Assembly: GCF_012396235.1 (NCBI RefSeq)
Contig: NZ_JAAXPA010000010.1
Coordinates: 124,001 to 188,000 of the forward strand
Length of the DNA: 64,000 nucleotides
Direction of reading: 5' to 3'
Origin: Rhodococcus opacus
GTDB taxonomy: Bacteria; Actinomycetota; Actinomycetes; Mycobacteriales; Mycobacteriaceae
Position 1 is the stretch's first letter. Each line of letters opens with the position of its first letter. Shown here one piece after another: positions 43,154-53,805 of the stretch. The notes beneath the pieces are model-generated. The model made no database searches. It saw only the letters and a program-made list of their open reading frames with translations, and had not been told where the DNA came from. Made by a program: the position numbers and the translations under genes.

Positions 43154-44071
43154 GTGCGGTTCGCGCTGGACGATTTGTCGGCTGACGTGCCGGCGGAGCA
43201 GGTCGATGAAGCTCGGAGCTTCTACAACTCGCGGCCAGCTGGCCGTGGCCCCGGCACTCTCGAGGAGTTGAGGGACATGCGGGCGAGGCGGTCCGGTCCT
43301 TCTCCCGCCGATCCACCGGCGATCGAAGAGATGGTCGAAGCCGCGGGAGCACGCGTCCCGGTGAGGATCTTCACTCCCACCGACGGCCGAGCGCGGGGCG
43401 TCTATCTGGACATACACGGTGGCGGCTTCTACATGGACTCCGCAGCGCGAGATGACGCGCGCAACCGTGAGCTCGCAGACGATCTCCACATCGCCGTCGT
43501 CAGCGTCGACTACCGGCTGGCACCGGAGCACCCGTGGCCGGCCGCACCCGATGACTGTGAAGCGGCGGCGCTCTGGCTCGTCGGCCACGCTGATGCCCGC
43601 TTCGGATCATCACGACTGGCGATCGGGGGGCGGTCGGCGGGAGCAACACTCGCTCTGGCAACCCTGCTCCGACTGAGGGACAGAGGGACTGTCGGCGGGT
43701 TCACCGGCGCCGCACTCCAATTCGGCACCTATGACTTGAGCGCGCAGACTCCGGCCGGACGTCGGATCGCAGACGAGTATTTCATCCAGGCCTACGTCGG
43801 CCACGTGGAAGATCGCACCACTCCGGACATCTCTCCCGTATACGGCGACCTCCACGGCCTTCCCCCGGCTCTGCTGGTCGTCGGGTGCAATGACGTGTTG
43901 TTGGAAGACAACCTCGCGATGGCAGGTCGGCTCTCCGCCACCGGCAATGACGTCGAGCTCCGGATCTATCCCGAGTCGCCCCACGGGTTCACCGGCCACC
44001 CCACGGCAATGGCCAGGACGGCCCTCACCGGCATCGATTCATGGCTCCTCGAGCGGCTCGCCCAACCGTAG
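43154..44071 (+). CDS. Alpha/beta hydrolase, hormone-sensitive-lipase (bacterial esterase IV) type
   Basis: 305 residues with a GTG start and GAGGAGG four to five bases upstream. Oxyanion-hole motif HGGGF at 88-92, nucleophile Ser161 in GGRSAGA (usual GDSAGG varied), and SVDYRLAPEHPWPAAPDD at 117-134, all diagnostic of the HSL family. The His of the triad is probably in ESPHGFTGHP near the C-terminus. It hydrolyses short acyl esters; the natural substrate is unknown. It converges on the SRPBCC gene with only two bases between the stops. Confidence 0.87.
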   Translation: MRFALDDLSADVPAEQVDEARSFYNSRPAGRGPGTLEELRDMRARRSGPSPADPPAIEEMVEAAGARVPVRIFTPTDGRARGVYLDIHGGGFYMDSAARDDARNRELADDLHIAVVSVDYRLAPEHPWPAAPDDCEAAALWLVGHADARFGSSRLAIGGRSAGATLALATLLRLRDRGTVGGFTGAALQFGTYDLSAQTPAGRRIADEYFIQAYVGHVEDRTTPDISPVYGDLHGLPPALLVVGCNDVLLEDNLAMAGRLSATGNDVELRIYPESPHGFTGHPTAMARTALTGIDSWLLERLAQP

Positions 44072-44073
44072 GA

Positions 44074-44631
44074 CTACTCGACGGCCTTCTGTGCTCGGGC
44101 GGACCGCGACGGCGGGCCGACCGGCAGATATCTAGCGGTCGGGGTCCGAGCCCGGGACGTCGGTGCGGCAAGCTCGGCCAGGTGGTGCAGCGAGTTGGTG
44201 AGATGGTCAGGACCGAACGGCGGGAACTGAAGGTACTCCCGGATGGACTGCGGCACCGCCGACCAGTCGTAGGTGAGCGTGACCGCAGTCTCGGAGGGAC
44301 CACGTGGCACCAGGTCGTAACGCCAGAACCAGCCGCCGAACTCCAGGTGACCGTCGTCCTTCTCCTGGCCCGTCAGCCAGGCAATGGCGCGCGGCGGATC
44401 GAGCACCTGGACCTGGTTGGCCACCTGGTAGTCGCCGTTCGGGTGGTTGGGGTGATACATGTCCATCCGGAAGATCTGCCCCACCTCGGTCAGCGGCGCC
44501 TGGTCGGCGGCTTCCTGCACCCAGCCGGTGCCGTCGATCGCAGAATGGGTCGTCGGGTCGGCGAGCACCGCGAACACCGTGGCGGCGGGCACGGCCACAG
44601 TCAGCGTGGCGCTCACGTTCTCTGGGTCCAC
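44074..44631 (-). CDS. SRPBCC-fold protein (polyketide cyclase/lipid-binding type)
   Basis: 185 residues from GTG 44631 (AAGGAG about ten bases upstream); in-frame codons continue to 44688 as an alternative start. The pattern VSATLTVAVPAATVFAVLAD at the N-terminus, the central GWFWRYDLVPRG and the long C-terminal helix (IREYLQFPPFGPDHLTNSLH) match START/SRPBCC proteins that bind hydrophobic ligands in a deep cavity. No catalytic residues can be assigned. Possibly functions with the neighbouring methyltransferase, but they are on opposite strands. Confidence 0.7.
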   Translation of the reverse strand: MDPENVSATLTVAVPAATVFAVLADPTTHSAIDGTGWVQEAADQAPLTEVGQIFRMDMYHPNHPNGDYQVANQVQVLDPPRAIAWLTGQEKDDGHLEFGGWFWRYDLVPRGPSETAVTLTYDWSAVPQSIREYLQFPPFGPDHLTNSLHHLAELAAPTSRARTPTARYLPVGPPSRSARAQKAVE

Positions 44632-44847
44632 GGTGTGCACGCTCCTTGTCACCTCGACTCGAGCCTCCCGCTGGAGCGGAAGGAGCATTCATTACATACA
44701 GACTGCGCGGCGACGCGGAATTCATCGGCCGTGGGGTAGCAGAGTTTCCCGTGCCACCAGCTCAGAGAGTTCCGCTCGAGGGCCGGCTGTCGGGACGTGC
44801 CGGCAGCGTTCGGCATCTGGGGCACGCCATCGACGATCATTGACGGC

Positions 44848-45468
44848 ATGGCGAACACGAGCGCCCGAACAGGCGACACCGTCCGAGAGTCATACTCGGC
44901 CAGATCTCAGGAGTACGTGGACCTCTTTGGCTCCGTGACTTCGACACACCCATCGGATCGGGCCCTGGTGAGCAGCTGGGCCGCCACCCTGACTGGTCCC
45001 GTGCTCGACGCCGGCTGTGGGCCGGGGCAGTGGACAGACTTCTTGGCGGCGTGCGGACTTGCTGCGAGCGGGATCGATCTGGTTCCTGAGTTCGTCGAAC
45101 GAGCTCGTACGCAGTATCCAGACCTCCCGTTCGAAGTCGGCGGCTTCGAGGCAATGGACGCCGAGACGGAATCACTGGGTGGTGTGCTTTCCTGGTACTC
45201 GCTCATTCACCACAGTCCGCAGGACATCCAGACTCCGCTCGCCGAGTTCGCACGCGTGATACGGCCGGGCGGAGGGTTGTTGGTGGGCTTCTTCGAAGGA
45301 GCAACCGTAGGGACTTTCGACCATGCCGTCACCGCTGCCTATCGTTGGCCGGTAGCGGAACTCAGCCAGAAGTTGGCCACGGCCGGCTTCGAGGTGATCG
45401 AGACACATACACGAACGGGGAGCGGTCACAGGCCTCACGGCGCAGTCACCGCACGCCGTTTGCCGTGA
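44848..45468 (+). CDS. Class I SAM-dependent methyltransferase
   Basis: 206 residues from ATG 44848 (MANTSARTGDTVRESYSARS); an earlier ATG at 44797 adds 17 residues without family character. SAM motif I is VLDAGCGPGQW, about residues 51-61, with motif post I (GIDLVPEFVERA) and motif III-like RPGGGLLVGFFEG following. The fold is the UbiE/Methyltransf_11 type that methylates small molecules. Substrate unknown. The 3' end lies about 20 bases from a truncated VOC gene on the other strand, so this may be a recombination border. Confidence 0.85.
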   Translation: MANTSARTGDTVRESYSARSQEYVDLFGSVTSTHPSDRALVSSWAATLTGPVLDAGCGPGQWTDFLAACGLAASGIDLVPEFVERARTQYPDLPFEVGGFEAMDAETESLGGVLSWYSLIHHSPQDIQTPLAEFARVIRPGGGLLVGFFEGATVGTFDHAVTAAYRWPVAELSQKLATAGFEVIETHTRTGSGHRPHGAVTARRLP

Positions 45469-45486
45469 TCGGGCCCCGGTTTCCGC

Positions 45487-45645
45487 TCGGCGAGCACGCC
45501 CGAACGCAGCCGAGTCGCGCAGCTCGAACGCAAGGATGGCTTCGTCGAGGCCGGTCGGGGACAACCCGAGCCCGTCCCGGTAGAAGCGGAGCGATCGGTC
45601 CAGATCGACGATGGGAAGTGAGACGACGACTGTCTTGGGTTTCAC
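45487..45645 (-). pseudogene. 5' fragment of a VOC/glyoxalase gene
   Basis: From a GTG at 45645 the frame reads VVVSLPIVDLDRSLRFYRDG, the standard start of a vicinal-oxygen-chelate domain, and then LDEAILAFELRD. After about 45 residues the similarity dissolves into Arg/Ala-rich sequence and no second half of the domain is present in any frame. The 3' part appears to have been replaced at the border with the methyltransferase gene. Confidence 0.5.
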
Positions 45646-45718
45646 GTCTACTCGGCTTTCTCCGGCGCGGTCGAACGCTGATCGAGGTCGAGCGGGGGCG
45701 GTTGCCTGGCCGAGGTCC

Positions 45719-46394
45719 TCAGTTGGCCAGCCGCTCGAGGATCGCTTGTAGTGCCGCGTCACCGCTCTCGCCGTCGAAGATGTTCTGCGCGTGGGCGGAG
45801 CCCGGCAGAAGGATCATCTCGTTGTCGACGCCTGGTGAGCTGTCGGCGAGCTGCTGCGACACGTGGGCGACGGGCTCGTCCTCGCTGGCGATGAACAGCT
45901 TGGGCTCCCCGCCGAGGCCGTCGACGACCCGGTTGGGTGAGAGCAGTACCAGCTGATCAGGGAGGTCGGGCTGCTGGGAGGCAAGTTGCAGGATCGCATC
46001 GGCGCCCGCACTTCCACCCACCAGTGCGACGTCGGCATGCCCGTCGTCGTGGAGCTTTGCGACGGCGGCCGCGATCGACTCCCGGCGCGATGTCCTCGAT
46101 GGCGACGACAGTGGCACCCTGGTCGGTGATCGCTGTGGCCTGATCCTCCCAGCTGGCGGCGTCGAAGACGGCACCGTGGGCCAGCACCACGCCGTACTCG
46201 CCGTTGCCCCACTGCAACGCGCCGCCGCCGCCGATCTCGATCGTGGTGCCGACGGGGTCACCGCCCGTCGATGGTGGGTCGTCCTTGTCGTAACCCGCCC
46301 GGTGCTTCGATGACGGAACGTCTGTCGGAGCGCTTCTCTTGCCTGCTGCCCTCGGACCCTCACACACCGGCGACTCCGTCGGGGACCGCACCAC
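45719..46394 (-). pseudogene. Alpha/beta-hydrolase gene split by a frameshift
   Basis: The first part (46394 down to about 46095) encodes TTIEIGGGGALQWGNGEYGV, then VVLAHGAVFDAASWEDQA and VVAIEDIAPG. The rest of the fold continues in another frame from RESIAAAVAKLH through ALVGGSAGADAIL (nucleophile elbow GGSAG), LLSPNRV, FIASEDEP and a His in LLPGSAHAQN to the stop at 45719. The two join exactly with a one-base shift near 46085-46097. Both parts keep clean family-like sequence, so the event is recent or a sequencing error. Confidence 0.65.
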
Positions 46395-46505
46395 TTAGTT
46401 CTGTGTGCGGAAGGAGTCTGTATCACGCAGAGAACGAAAACGGGTTGTGCCCCGACCCATCATCTTTGAATACTGGCCTGACCGACCTCGAGGAGAGTGC
46501 TTGTC

Positions 46506-47570
46506 GTGATTCGTGCACGTGGGCGCGTCCAAACCTTCCACACCCGCCATGGACGGGAGAAATCGGAGGTTCGCGCCGTCGACGGGGTGGATCTCGATGT
46601 CGCCGAGGGCGAGGTCGTCGGGTTCCTCGGCCCCAACGGGGCGGGGAAGACCACGACGTTGCGGATGCTGACCACCCTGCTGCGGCCGACCGCAGGCGAG
46701 GCCACAGTCGCCGGATACGACGTGGTCCGCGAATCCACGCAGGTGCGGCGGAGCATCGGCTACGTCTCGCAGAGCGGTGGGGTCTTCAGCGGCGCCCGGG
46801 CGGGGGAGGAGGTGATGGATCACGGCATGCTCTACGGCCGCTCCCGACGGGACGTCGAAACCCGCGGCAGAGAATTGTTTTCGCAATTGCAGCTGGACGG
46901 GCTGTGGGAACGGATGCCGAAGACGATGTCGGGTGGGCAGAAACGCCGACTCGACATCGTCATGGGCCTGATTCACGAGCCGAGCCTGATGTTCCTCGAC
47001 GAGCCGACGACGGGCCTCGATCCTCAGGCGCGGGCGAACCTGTGGGAGCACATTTCCGAGCTGCGGACCCGCCGTGGTGCGACGGTCTTCCTCACCACCC
47101 ATTACCTGGACGAGGCCGACACCCTCAGCGACCGCATCATCATCATCGACCGTGGTCGAATCGTCGCCTCGGACACGGCGGAGAACCTCAAGGCGCAGGT
47201 CGCCGGCGATCTCGTCGACCTCGAAATCGCCGACCTCGACATGGTGCCGCTGGTGAGAGACAAGCTGGGCACGATCGCCGAGGCACCGCGGCACGGTCTG
47301 GCCGGTGTGGAGGTGGACGGCCATCATGTCCGTGGTCGGGTCCAGCGTGCCGGGCGCGCGATCCCGGGACTGCTGCGCGACCTCGACCGCACCGACGTGA
47401 CCCTGGCCTCGATCGAGGTGCACCGGCCGACCCTCGACGACGTGTTCTTGACGTTGACCGGACGGTCCCTGCGCGACGCCGACACCGCCGCCTCCGGTAC
47501 CGCCACCGGGGACCCTGAATCCGAGTCCACCCCCGCCCCCGCGCTGACCACTCCAGGAGCAGGCCAATGA
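46506..47570 (+). CDS. DrrA-type ABC exporter ATP-binding protein
   Basis: 354 residues from GTG 46506, which is ten bases after AGGAG; the GTG at 46497 would be only one base from it. Walker A GPNGAGKTT 42-50, signature MSGGQKRRLD, Walker B LMFLDEPTTGLDPQ, and H-loop TTHYLDEAD. The C-terminal about 80 residues form the extra domain of daunorubicin-resistance-type ATPases. It would power an ABC-2 permease encoded by the next gene (ATGA overlap). Substrates of such systems in actinobacteria are antibiotics, lipids or siderophore-like compounds; nothing here identifies which. Confidence 0.9.
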   Translation: MIRARGRVQTFHTRHGREKSEVRAVDGVDLDVAEGEVVGFLGPNGAGKTTTLRMLTTLLRPTAGEATVAGYDVVRESTQVRRSIGYVSQSGGVFSGARAGEEVMDHGMLYGRSRRDVETRGRELFSQLQLDGLWERMPKTMSGGQKRRLDIVMGLIHEPSLMFLDEPTTGLDPQARANLWEHISELRTRRGATVFLTTHYLDEADTLSDRIIIIDRGRIVASDTAENLKAQVAGDLVDLEIADLDMVPLVRDKLGTIAEAPRHGLAGVEVDGHHVRGRVQRAGRAIPGLLRDLDRTDVTLASIEVHRPTLDDVFLTLTGRSLRDADTAASGTATGDPESESTPAPALTTPGAGQ

Positions 47571-48322
47571 CGTTCGCCCGTGAGAGTTTCATCGTCTTCC
47601 GCCGCCAGCTGCGGATGAATCTGCGCAACCCCGCCTGGGTGATCATCGGCCTGTTGCAGCCGGTCATGTACCTATTGTTGTTCGGGCCGTTGCTGACTCC
47701 GCTGGTGGGTCAGTTCGGGGTGGACAACGCGTACACGTTCTTCGTGCCGGGCATGTTGGTGCAGTTGGGGATCTTCGGTGCGTTCTTCGCCGGATTCAGC
47801 CTGATCGGGGAGTGGCGGGAGGGCGTTATCGAGGCGGAGCGGGTGACTCCGGCCAGTCGCACCGCGTTACTGGTCGGGCGACTGGGTCGGGACCTGCTCC
47901 AGTTGTTCGTGCAGGCGATCATCTTGGTGTTGCTCGGCTTCGTGATGGGTATGGAGGCGTCGTTGCTGGGCATCGTGTTCGGGGTGCTGCTGACGTTGCT
48001 GCTCGGCGGGGCCTGTGCGGCGGCGTCGAATGCATTCGCCTTGACCACCAAGAGCGAAGACGTGATGGCTCCGGTGATCAACATGGTGATGATGCCGGTG
48101 TTGCTTTTGTCCGGAATTTTGTTGCCGATGACGATCGGTCCTGCCTGGTTGCAGACGGCCAGCGATTTCATGCCGATCCGCCATGTCGTCGACGCCGTGC
48201 GGGATTCGTTCTTCGGTGACTTCGCGAACTCCGCGATTGTGTGGGGAACCGCGTGGGCGGTGGTGTTGTTCGTCGTCGCGGTGTGGTGGGGAACCCGTAC
48301 CTTCCGCAAGGAAAACGCCTGA
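47567..48322 (+). CDS. DrrB-type ABC-2 permease
   Basis: 251 residues, six predicted membrane helices, and the ABC-2 signature in the N-terminal cytosolic helix plus first span (RRQLRMNLRNPAWVIIGLLQ) and the conserved segment RDLLQLFVQAIILVLLGFVM. Translationally coupled to the ATPase by ATGA. The two form a complete half-size exporter, each subunit probably as a dimer in the cytoplasmic membrane. No regulator gene is adjacent. Confidence 0.88.
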   Translation: MTFARESFIVFRRQLRMNLRNPAWVIIGLLQPVMYLLLFGPLLTPLVGQFGVDNAYTFFVPGMLVQLGIFGAFFAGFSLIGEWREGVIEAERVTPASRTALLVGRLGRDLLQLFVQAIILVLLGFVMGMEASLLGIVFGVLLTLLLGGACAAASNAFALTTKSEDVMAPVINMVMMPVLLLSGILLPMTIGPAWLQTASDFMPIRHVVDAVRDSFFGDFANSAIVWGTAWAVVLFVVAVWWGTRTFRKENA

Positions 48323-48453
48323 CCGAGCGCACCCGCACTGCTGGAAGTCGATGTGCGCGTTGGGTTTGCCGGCCGACGTCGAGATCCGCGTCTCCACCCC
48401 CCGGGAGAGAGGCCCCACCGGCGCGAAACACGACTGACGCGGCCGGTGAGGCA

Positions 48454-48490
48454 CTTGTGTTACCGCGCGGGCTCCCGCCCGCGTTACAAG
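48454..48490. terminator. Inverted repeat between convergent genes
   Basis: CTTGT...ACAAG arms with an inner CGCG/CGCG and CGGG/CCCG pairing around CTC. It lies between the DrrB-type permease and the penicillin-binding protein gene, which run towards each other. Confidence 0.4.
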
Positions 48491-48538
48491 GAGACAGGTG
48501 AGATCCAGCTCGCCGTCAGATGTTCTCCTGTCTGCACG

Positions 48539-48565
48539 CTGGAGGACCACCCACCGGCCCTCCAG
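48539..48565 (-). terminator. Hairpin directly after the penicillin-binding protein gene
   Basis: CTGGAGG (48539-48545) and CCTCCAG (48559-48565) pair as a seven-base stem immediately next to the stop codon of the penicillin-binding protein gene (minus strand). Confidence 0.45.
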
Positions 48566-50629
48566 TCAGCGAGCGAAGCGCGGGTCGATCGGAGGCAGGG
48601 TGGTGGGGCCGAAGTTGTTCGCGATCGGCATCATCGCCGTGAACCAGGTGCGGGCCGGCTCGGTGCCGCCGAACAGGTTGCCGTCCCCACACGAGCGCAG
48701 CGGGCTGGTGCAAATCTGTCCAGGGGTCGGTGAGTCCCCGAATACGTAGACGCTGCCGGCCAGGTTGTTGGTGTATCCGATGAATGCCGACGACATGTGC
48801 GATTCGGTGGTCCCGGTCTTGCCGGACATCGGCAGCTTCCACCCGGCGGCCGCGGCCGCGGCCGACGCCGTGCCACCGGGCAGGTCGTCCTTGCTGAGCC
48901 CGTTGGACAGGGTGTCGGCCAGGCCGGGATCGATGACCTGCTCGCAGGCTTGCTGGGTGAGGGGGACCGGCCTGCCCTCGCGGTCGACGATGGAGTCGAT
49001 CGGGGTCGGTGGGCACCACTTGCCGTGTGAGGCCAGGGTCGCGGCGACATTCGACAATTCGAGCGGATTGATCCACACCGGGCCCAGGGTGAACGACCCC
49101 AGATTCTGGTCCTTCTGCATGTCGGCCAGGCTCTGGTCCCCGAACCCGGAGGTTCCCGGTTCGGTGTACGACCGCATGCCGAGGCGCACCGCCATGTCCA
49201 CCGTCGCATCCACGCCGGTGGCCTGGAGAAGTTTCACGAACGCGGTGTTCGGGGACTGGGCGAGGGCGTCGGTGACCGACAGCGCCCGCGGATACGGGGC
49301 GGCGTTCTGCACGCAATAGGTCGCCGCAGGGCACCCGGGGGCACCGCCGTCGCCCATCCCGCGGGCGTCGAACCGCCCGGGCACGTCGAGGATCGCGTTG
49401 AGCCGCAAACCCTTCTCCATGGCTGCTGCGGTGGTGAAGACCTTGAACACCGATCCGGCACCGTGCCCAGACAGTGAATAGGGCAACTCCTGGACCGTCT
49501 CCGCGGCGGCTGCGTCCAGGCCGTAGTTGCGGCTCCCCGCCATGGCCAGGACCCGGTGTTGGTCCTGCCCGGGCTGCACGACGTTCATCACGCTCGCGAT
49601 GTCCGGGAGTTTCGGGTCGGCGTAGGTGGACACCGCCGCCTTCACCGAACCCTGCACGGCCGGATCGAGGGTGGTGCGGATCAGGTAGCCGCCCTTTTCG
49701 AGTTGCTCCCGGGACAGCCCGGCGGTCTGGAGGTACTGCAACGCATAGTCGCAGAAGAACCCGCGGTCGCCGGCGGCGATGCATCCGCGGGGCAGGTTGT
49801 TCGGTTTCGGGAGCACCCCGAGCGGCGTTTCCTTCAGGGCGCGGATCTCGGCGGCCCGATCCGGAACATTCACGACCAGGGTGTCGAGAACGACATTGCG
49901 GCGCTCGAACACCCCCTCGGGGTTGGTGTAGGGGTTGAGCGCGGAGCTGGACTGCACCATACCCGCGAGCATCGCCGACTGCGCCAGGTTCAGGTCCTTG
50001 GCGTCGATGCCGAAGTACGTGCGGGCGGCGTCCTGCACCCCGAAGGAACCGTTGCCGAACGGCACCAGGTTCAGATACCGGGTGAGAATTTCCTCTTTGG
50101 AGAGTTCCTGATCGAGGGTCATCGCCATCCGGATCTCCCGGATCTTGCGGACCGGCGTGGTCTCGATCGCGGCACGGCGTTCGGCGTCGGTCTTGGCAAC
50201 CACGTGCAGCAGGTAGTTCTTCACGTACTGCTGATTGATGGTAGAGGCACCCTGTTCGATCTGACCGCTGGTGGTGTTGGTGAAGAACGCCCGCATCGTG
50301 CCCTGCCAGTCCACCCCCTGATGTTCGCCGAACCGTCTGTCCTCGATGGAGAGAATCGCCAGTTTCATCTCGTTGGAGATCTGGTCGCTGGGAACCTCGA
50401 ATCGGCGCTGGTCGTACAGCCAGGCGATCGGGTTCCCGGTGATGTCGGTCATCGTCGTCACCGCCGGCACCACTCCGTCGGCCAGTTCGGCCGAGGAATT
50501 ACCGACGCTGTCGGCGGCACGGTTGGATGCGTACCCCAGCCCGGCGGCTACCGGGAACATCACCCCGGCCAGCATTACCCCCGCGGCCACGGTGGCGCCG
50601 GCGAGTTTGAGAACGGTCCTGGAATGCAA
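48566..50629 (-). CDS. Class A penicillin-binding protein (PonA2-like transglycosylase/transpeptidase)
   Basis: 687 residues. One N-terminal membrane anchor (about residues 10-34). Glycosyltransferase domain with catalytic Glu96 in SIEDRRFGEHQGVDW, then QGASTINQQYVKN and the RKIREIRMAMTLDQ segment. Transpeptidase domain with active-site SVFK 393-396 (Ser393), SPNT 459-462 and KTGT 604-607. Builds and crosslinks peptidoglycan on the outer face of the membrane. The C-terminal end has no PASTA domain, and a Pro-rich tail is missing as well. Monocistronic, with a hairpin at the stop codon. Confidence 0.92.
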   Translation of the reverse strand: MHSRTVLKLAGATVAAGVMLAGVMFPVAAGLGYASNRAADSVGNSSAELADGVVPAVTTMTDITGNPIAWLYDQRRFEVPSDQISNEMKLAILSIEDRRFGEHQGVDWQGTMRAFFTNTTSGQIEQGASTINQQYVKNYLLHVVAKTDAERRAAIETTPVRKIREIRMAMTLDQELSKEEILTRYLNLVPFGNGSFGVQDAARTYFGIDAKDLNLAQSAMLAGMVQSSSALNPYTNPEGVFERRNVVLDTLVVNVPDRAAEIRALKETPLGVLPKPNNLPRGCIAAGDRGFFCDYALQYLQTAGLSREQLEKGGYLIRTTLDPAVQGSVKAAVSTYADPKLPDIASVMNVVQPGQDQHRVLAMAGSRNYGLDAAAAETVQELPYSLSGHGAGSVFKVFTTAAAMEKGLRLNAILDVPGRFDARGMGDGGAPGCPAATYCVQNAAPYPRALSVTDALAQSPNTAFVKLLQATGVDATVDMAVRLGMRSYTEPGTSGFGDQSLADMQKDQNLGSFTLGPVWINPLELSNVAATLASHGKWCPPTPIDSIVDREGRPVPLTQQACEQVIDPGLADTLSNGLSKDDLPGGTASAAAAAAGWKLPMSGKTGTTESHMSSAFIGYTNNLAGSVYVFGDSPTPGQICTSPLRSCGDGNLFGGTEPARTWFTAMMPIANNFGPTTLPPIDPRFAR

Positions 50630-51380
50630 TTACGGCACCTCATTCCGACGGGGTGCACCGGAACGAATCTACCGGTGCTGGAACGATAATCGAGCCGCGC
50701 GGCACGGTCGGGGAGAGGTGTGGCGCGCGTACCCGTGGCGGTCACGAGAGGGTGGCTGTGGCGTCAGATCCGATGATGGGACGGTAGCCGGTGCCGGTCG
50801 GTCACACCCGCAGCACACAGGTGCTGTTCCGCACGGACATGGGCGACTCGGCCGAGGTCGATGACGGTGCCCGGGCGCGGCCCGGCAGGGACAGCCGTGT
50901 GCCGACGGCACCGCGCCCCGGGGTGCGGCGCCGCGCGAGCGTCCCGACGAGATCTGGGAGGGTCTCGAGCACATCGCCCGCCGCATTGTTGTGACCAATC
51001 CGCACGACCATCCGCTCGGCGGCGATCACCGCCAGCACGGTGAGCAGCGCCGTGCGCCGCCGCGAGGATTGCCGACCGCCACACACAGGGCTCAAGGTAA
51101 CACCGATAGCGCGTTCCCCAACGGGTTCCGGGGTCAGAGCATCAAAGGCGGTGAAGCGGTGGGCGATCCGCCACCGCTAGGGGAGGGCGGATCAGCGACC
51201 ACGCCGAAACGGCCGGCCGAAACGTCACCGGAACCTGCGTGCGTCGATACGCTATGGCGGACACACACCGACAGAACGGTCAGGAATCGAGAAGAGCCCG
51301 CCCTCGCGCGCACAAAGCGTGGTTGCTGCCATCGCCGACGAGGCGGTCGCCGATGACCGCCGTAGCCCGAGGAGACGAAC
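50630..51380. other. Gap of 750 bases without a convincing gene
   Basis: Several overlapping open frames exist on both strands, including a minus-strand frame (50802-51095) with a hydrophobic stretch RRTALLTVLAVIAAERMVV, but none has both a ribosome-binding site and a family pattern. It may contain decayed sequence. The right end carries the ribosome-binding site GAGGAG for the VOC gene. Confidence 0.4.
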
Positions 51381-51710
51381 ATGAGCCCCACGATCCGCAG
51401 CCTGGTGATCCCCGTGTCCGACCTGAACGCCGCCAAGGCGGTCTACACCGCGCTGCTCGGCGCACCTCACACCGACGAGTCCTACTACGTCGGGTACAAC
51501 GTGGACGGCTTCGAGGTCGCCCTGAATCCAGGTGACGAGACCGCCGGCCCGGTTGCCTTCGCCGACGTCGAGGATCTCGACGCGACACGCGAAACTCTGC
51601 TTGCCGCCGGCGCAACCGAGCGCACCGCTCCGCGTCACGTCGCACCCGAGACACGGATTTGCGTGCTCGCCGATGCCGACGGAAACCCGTTCGGGCTGCG
51701 CGGCCGATAG
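51381..51710 (+). CDS. VOC/glyoxalase-family protein
   Basis: 109 residues, a single complete vicinal-oxygen-chelate domain: IRSLVIPVSDLNAAKAVYTA at 5-24, GYNVDGFEVALNP, AFADVEDLDATRETLLAAGA, and the final VLADADGNPFGLRG strand. Only one beta-alpha-beta-beta-beta pair set is visible per half, so it should dimerise. It has no fully typical metal triad (the first position is Val/Ser rather than His), so a binding or resistance role is as likely as catalysis. GAGGAG precedes the ATG. Confidence 0.8.
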   Translation: MSPTIRSLVIPVSDLNAAKAVYTALLGAPHTDESYYVGYNVDGFEVALNPGDETAGPVAFADVEDLDATRETLLAAGATERTAPRHVAPETRICVLADADGNPFGLRGR

Positions 51711-51812
51711 ACGTCGGCGTTGCCGGGCGCGAGCGGCGGCGCGGTCTCCGGTGGCTAGTTCGTCGAGGAGATCGAGATGGTGGTGCTGTGACGCCGAGCA
51801 ACACGCACAATG

Positions 51813-51831
51813 TTGAGCGTTCTACGCTCAA
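51813..51831. promoter_or_regulatory. HAIR-like HspR box (distal)
   Basis: TTGAGCG-TTCTA-CGCTCAA, a perfect seven-base inverted repeat. Its core TTGAG-N9-CTCAA equals the core of the HAIR element (CTTGAGT-N7-ACTCAAG) bound by the heat-shock repressor HspR in actinobacteria. 127 bases before the dnaK ATG. Confidence 0.65.
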
Positions 51832-51868
51832 TTCTTCGCCTTGACCTCGATCTCTCCCGGGGAGAAAA

Positions 51869-51888
51869 TTGAGTCGATAACACTCAAG
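51869..51888. promoter_or_regulatory. HAIR element (HspR box) upstream of dnaK
   Basis: TTGAGT-CGATAAC-ACTCAAG matches the HAIR consensus CTTGAGT-N7-ACTCAAG at all but the first base (A instead of C). It lies 70 bases before the dnaK start, where HspR binding would block the promoter until heat or unfolding stress. The palindrome TCTCCC-GGGGAGA just upstream (51851-51865) is a further dyad. Confidence 0.8.
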
Positions 51889-51957
51889 TTCGGTGGGTGT
51901 GATGCCGAACGATCGGCGGAAGCACCACACCCACCCGGTGTGGTGCTGGAGGCGGTC

Positions 51958-53801
<1,844 letters not shown>

Positions 53802-53805
<4 letters not shown>

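Noticed and set aside
50802..51095. A 97-codon minus-strand frame with a hydrophobic stretch
   Set aside because: No ribosome-binding site, no family pattern, and most of its length is Arg/Ser-rich as in random GC-rich frames.
51841..51957. N-terminal extension of DnaK from a TTG at 51841
   Set aside because: It would read through the HAIR element and a dyad; ATG 51958 has a proper ribosome-binding site and gives the canonical Hsp70 start.
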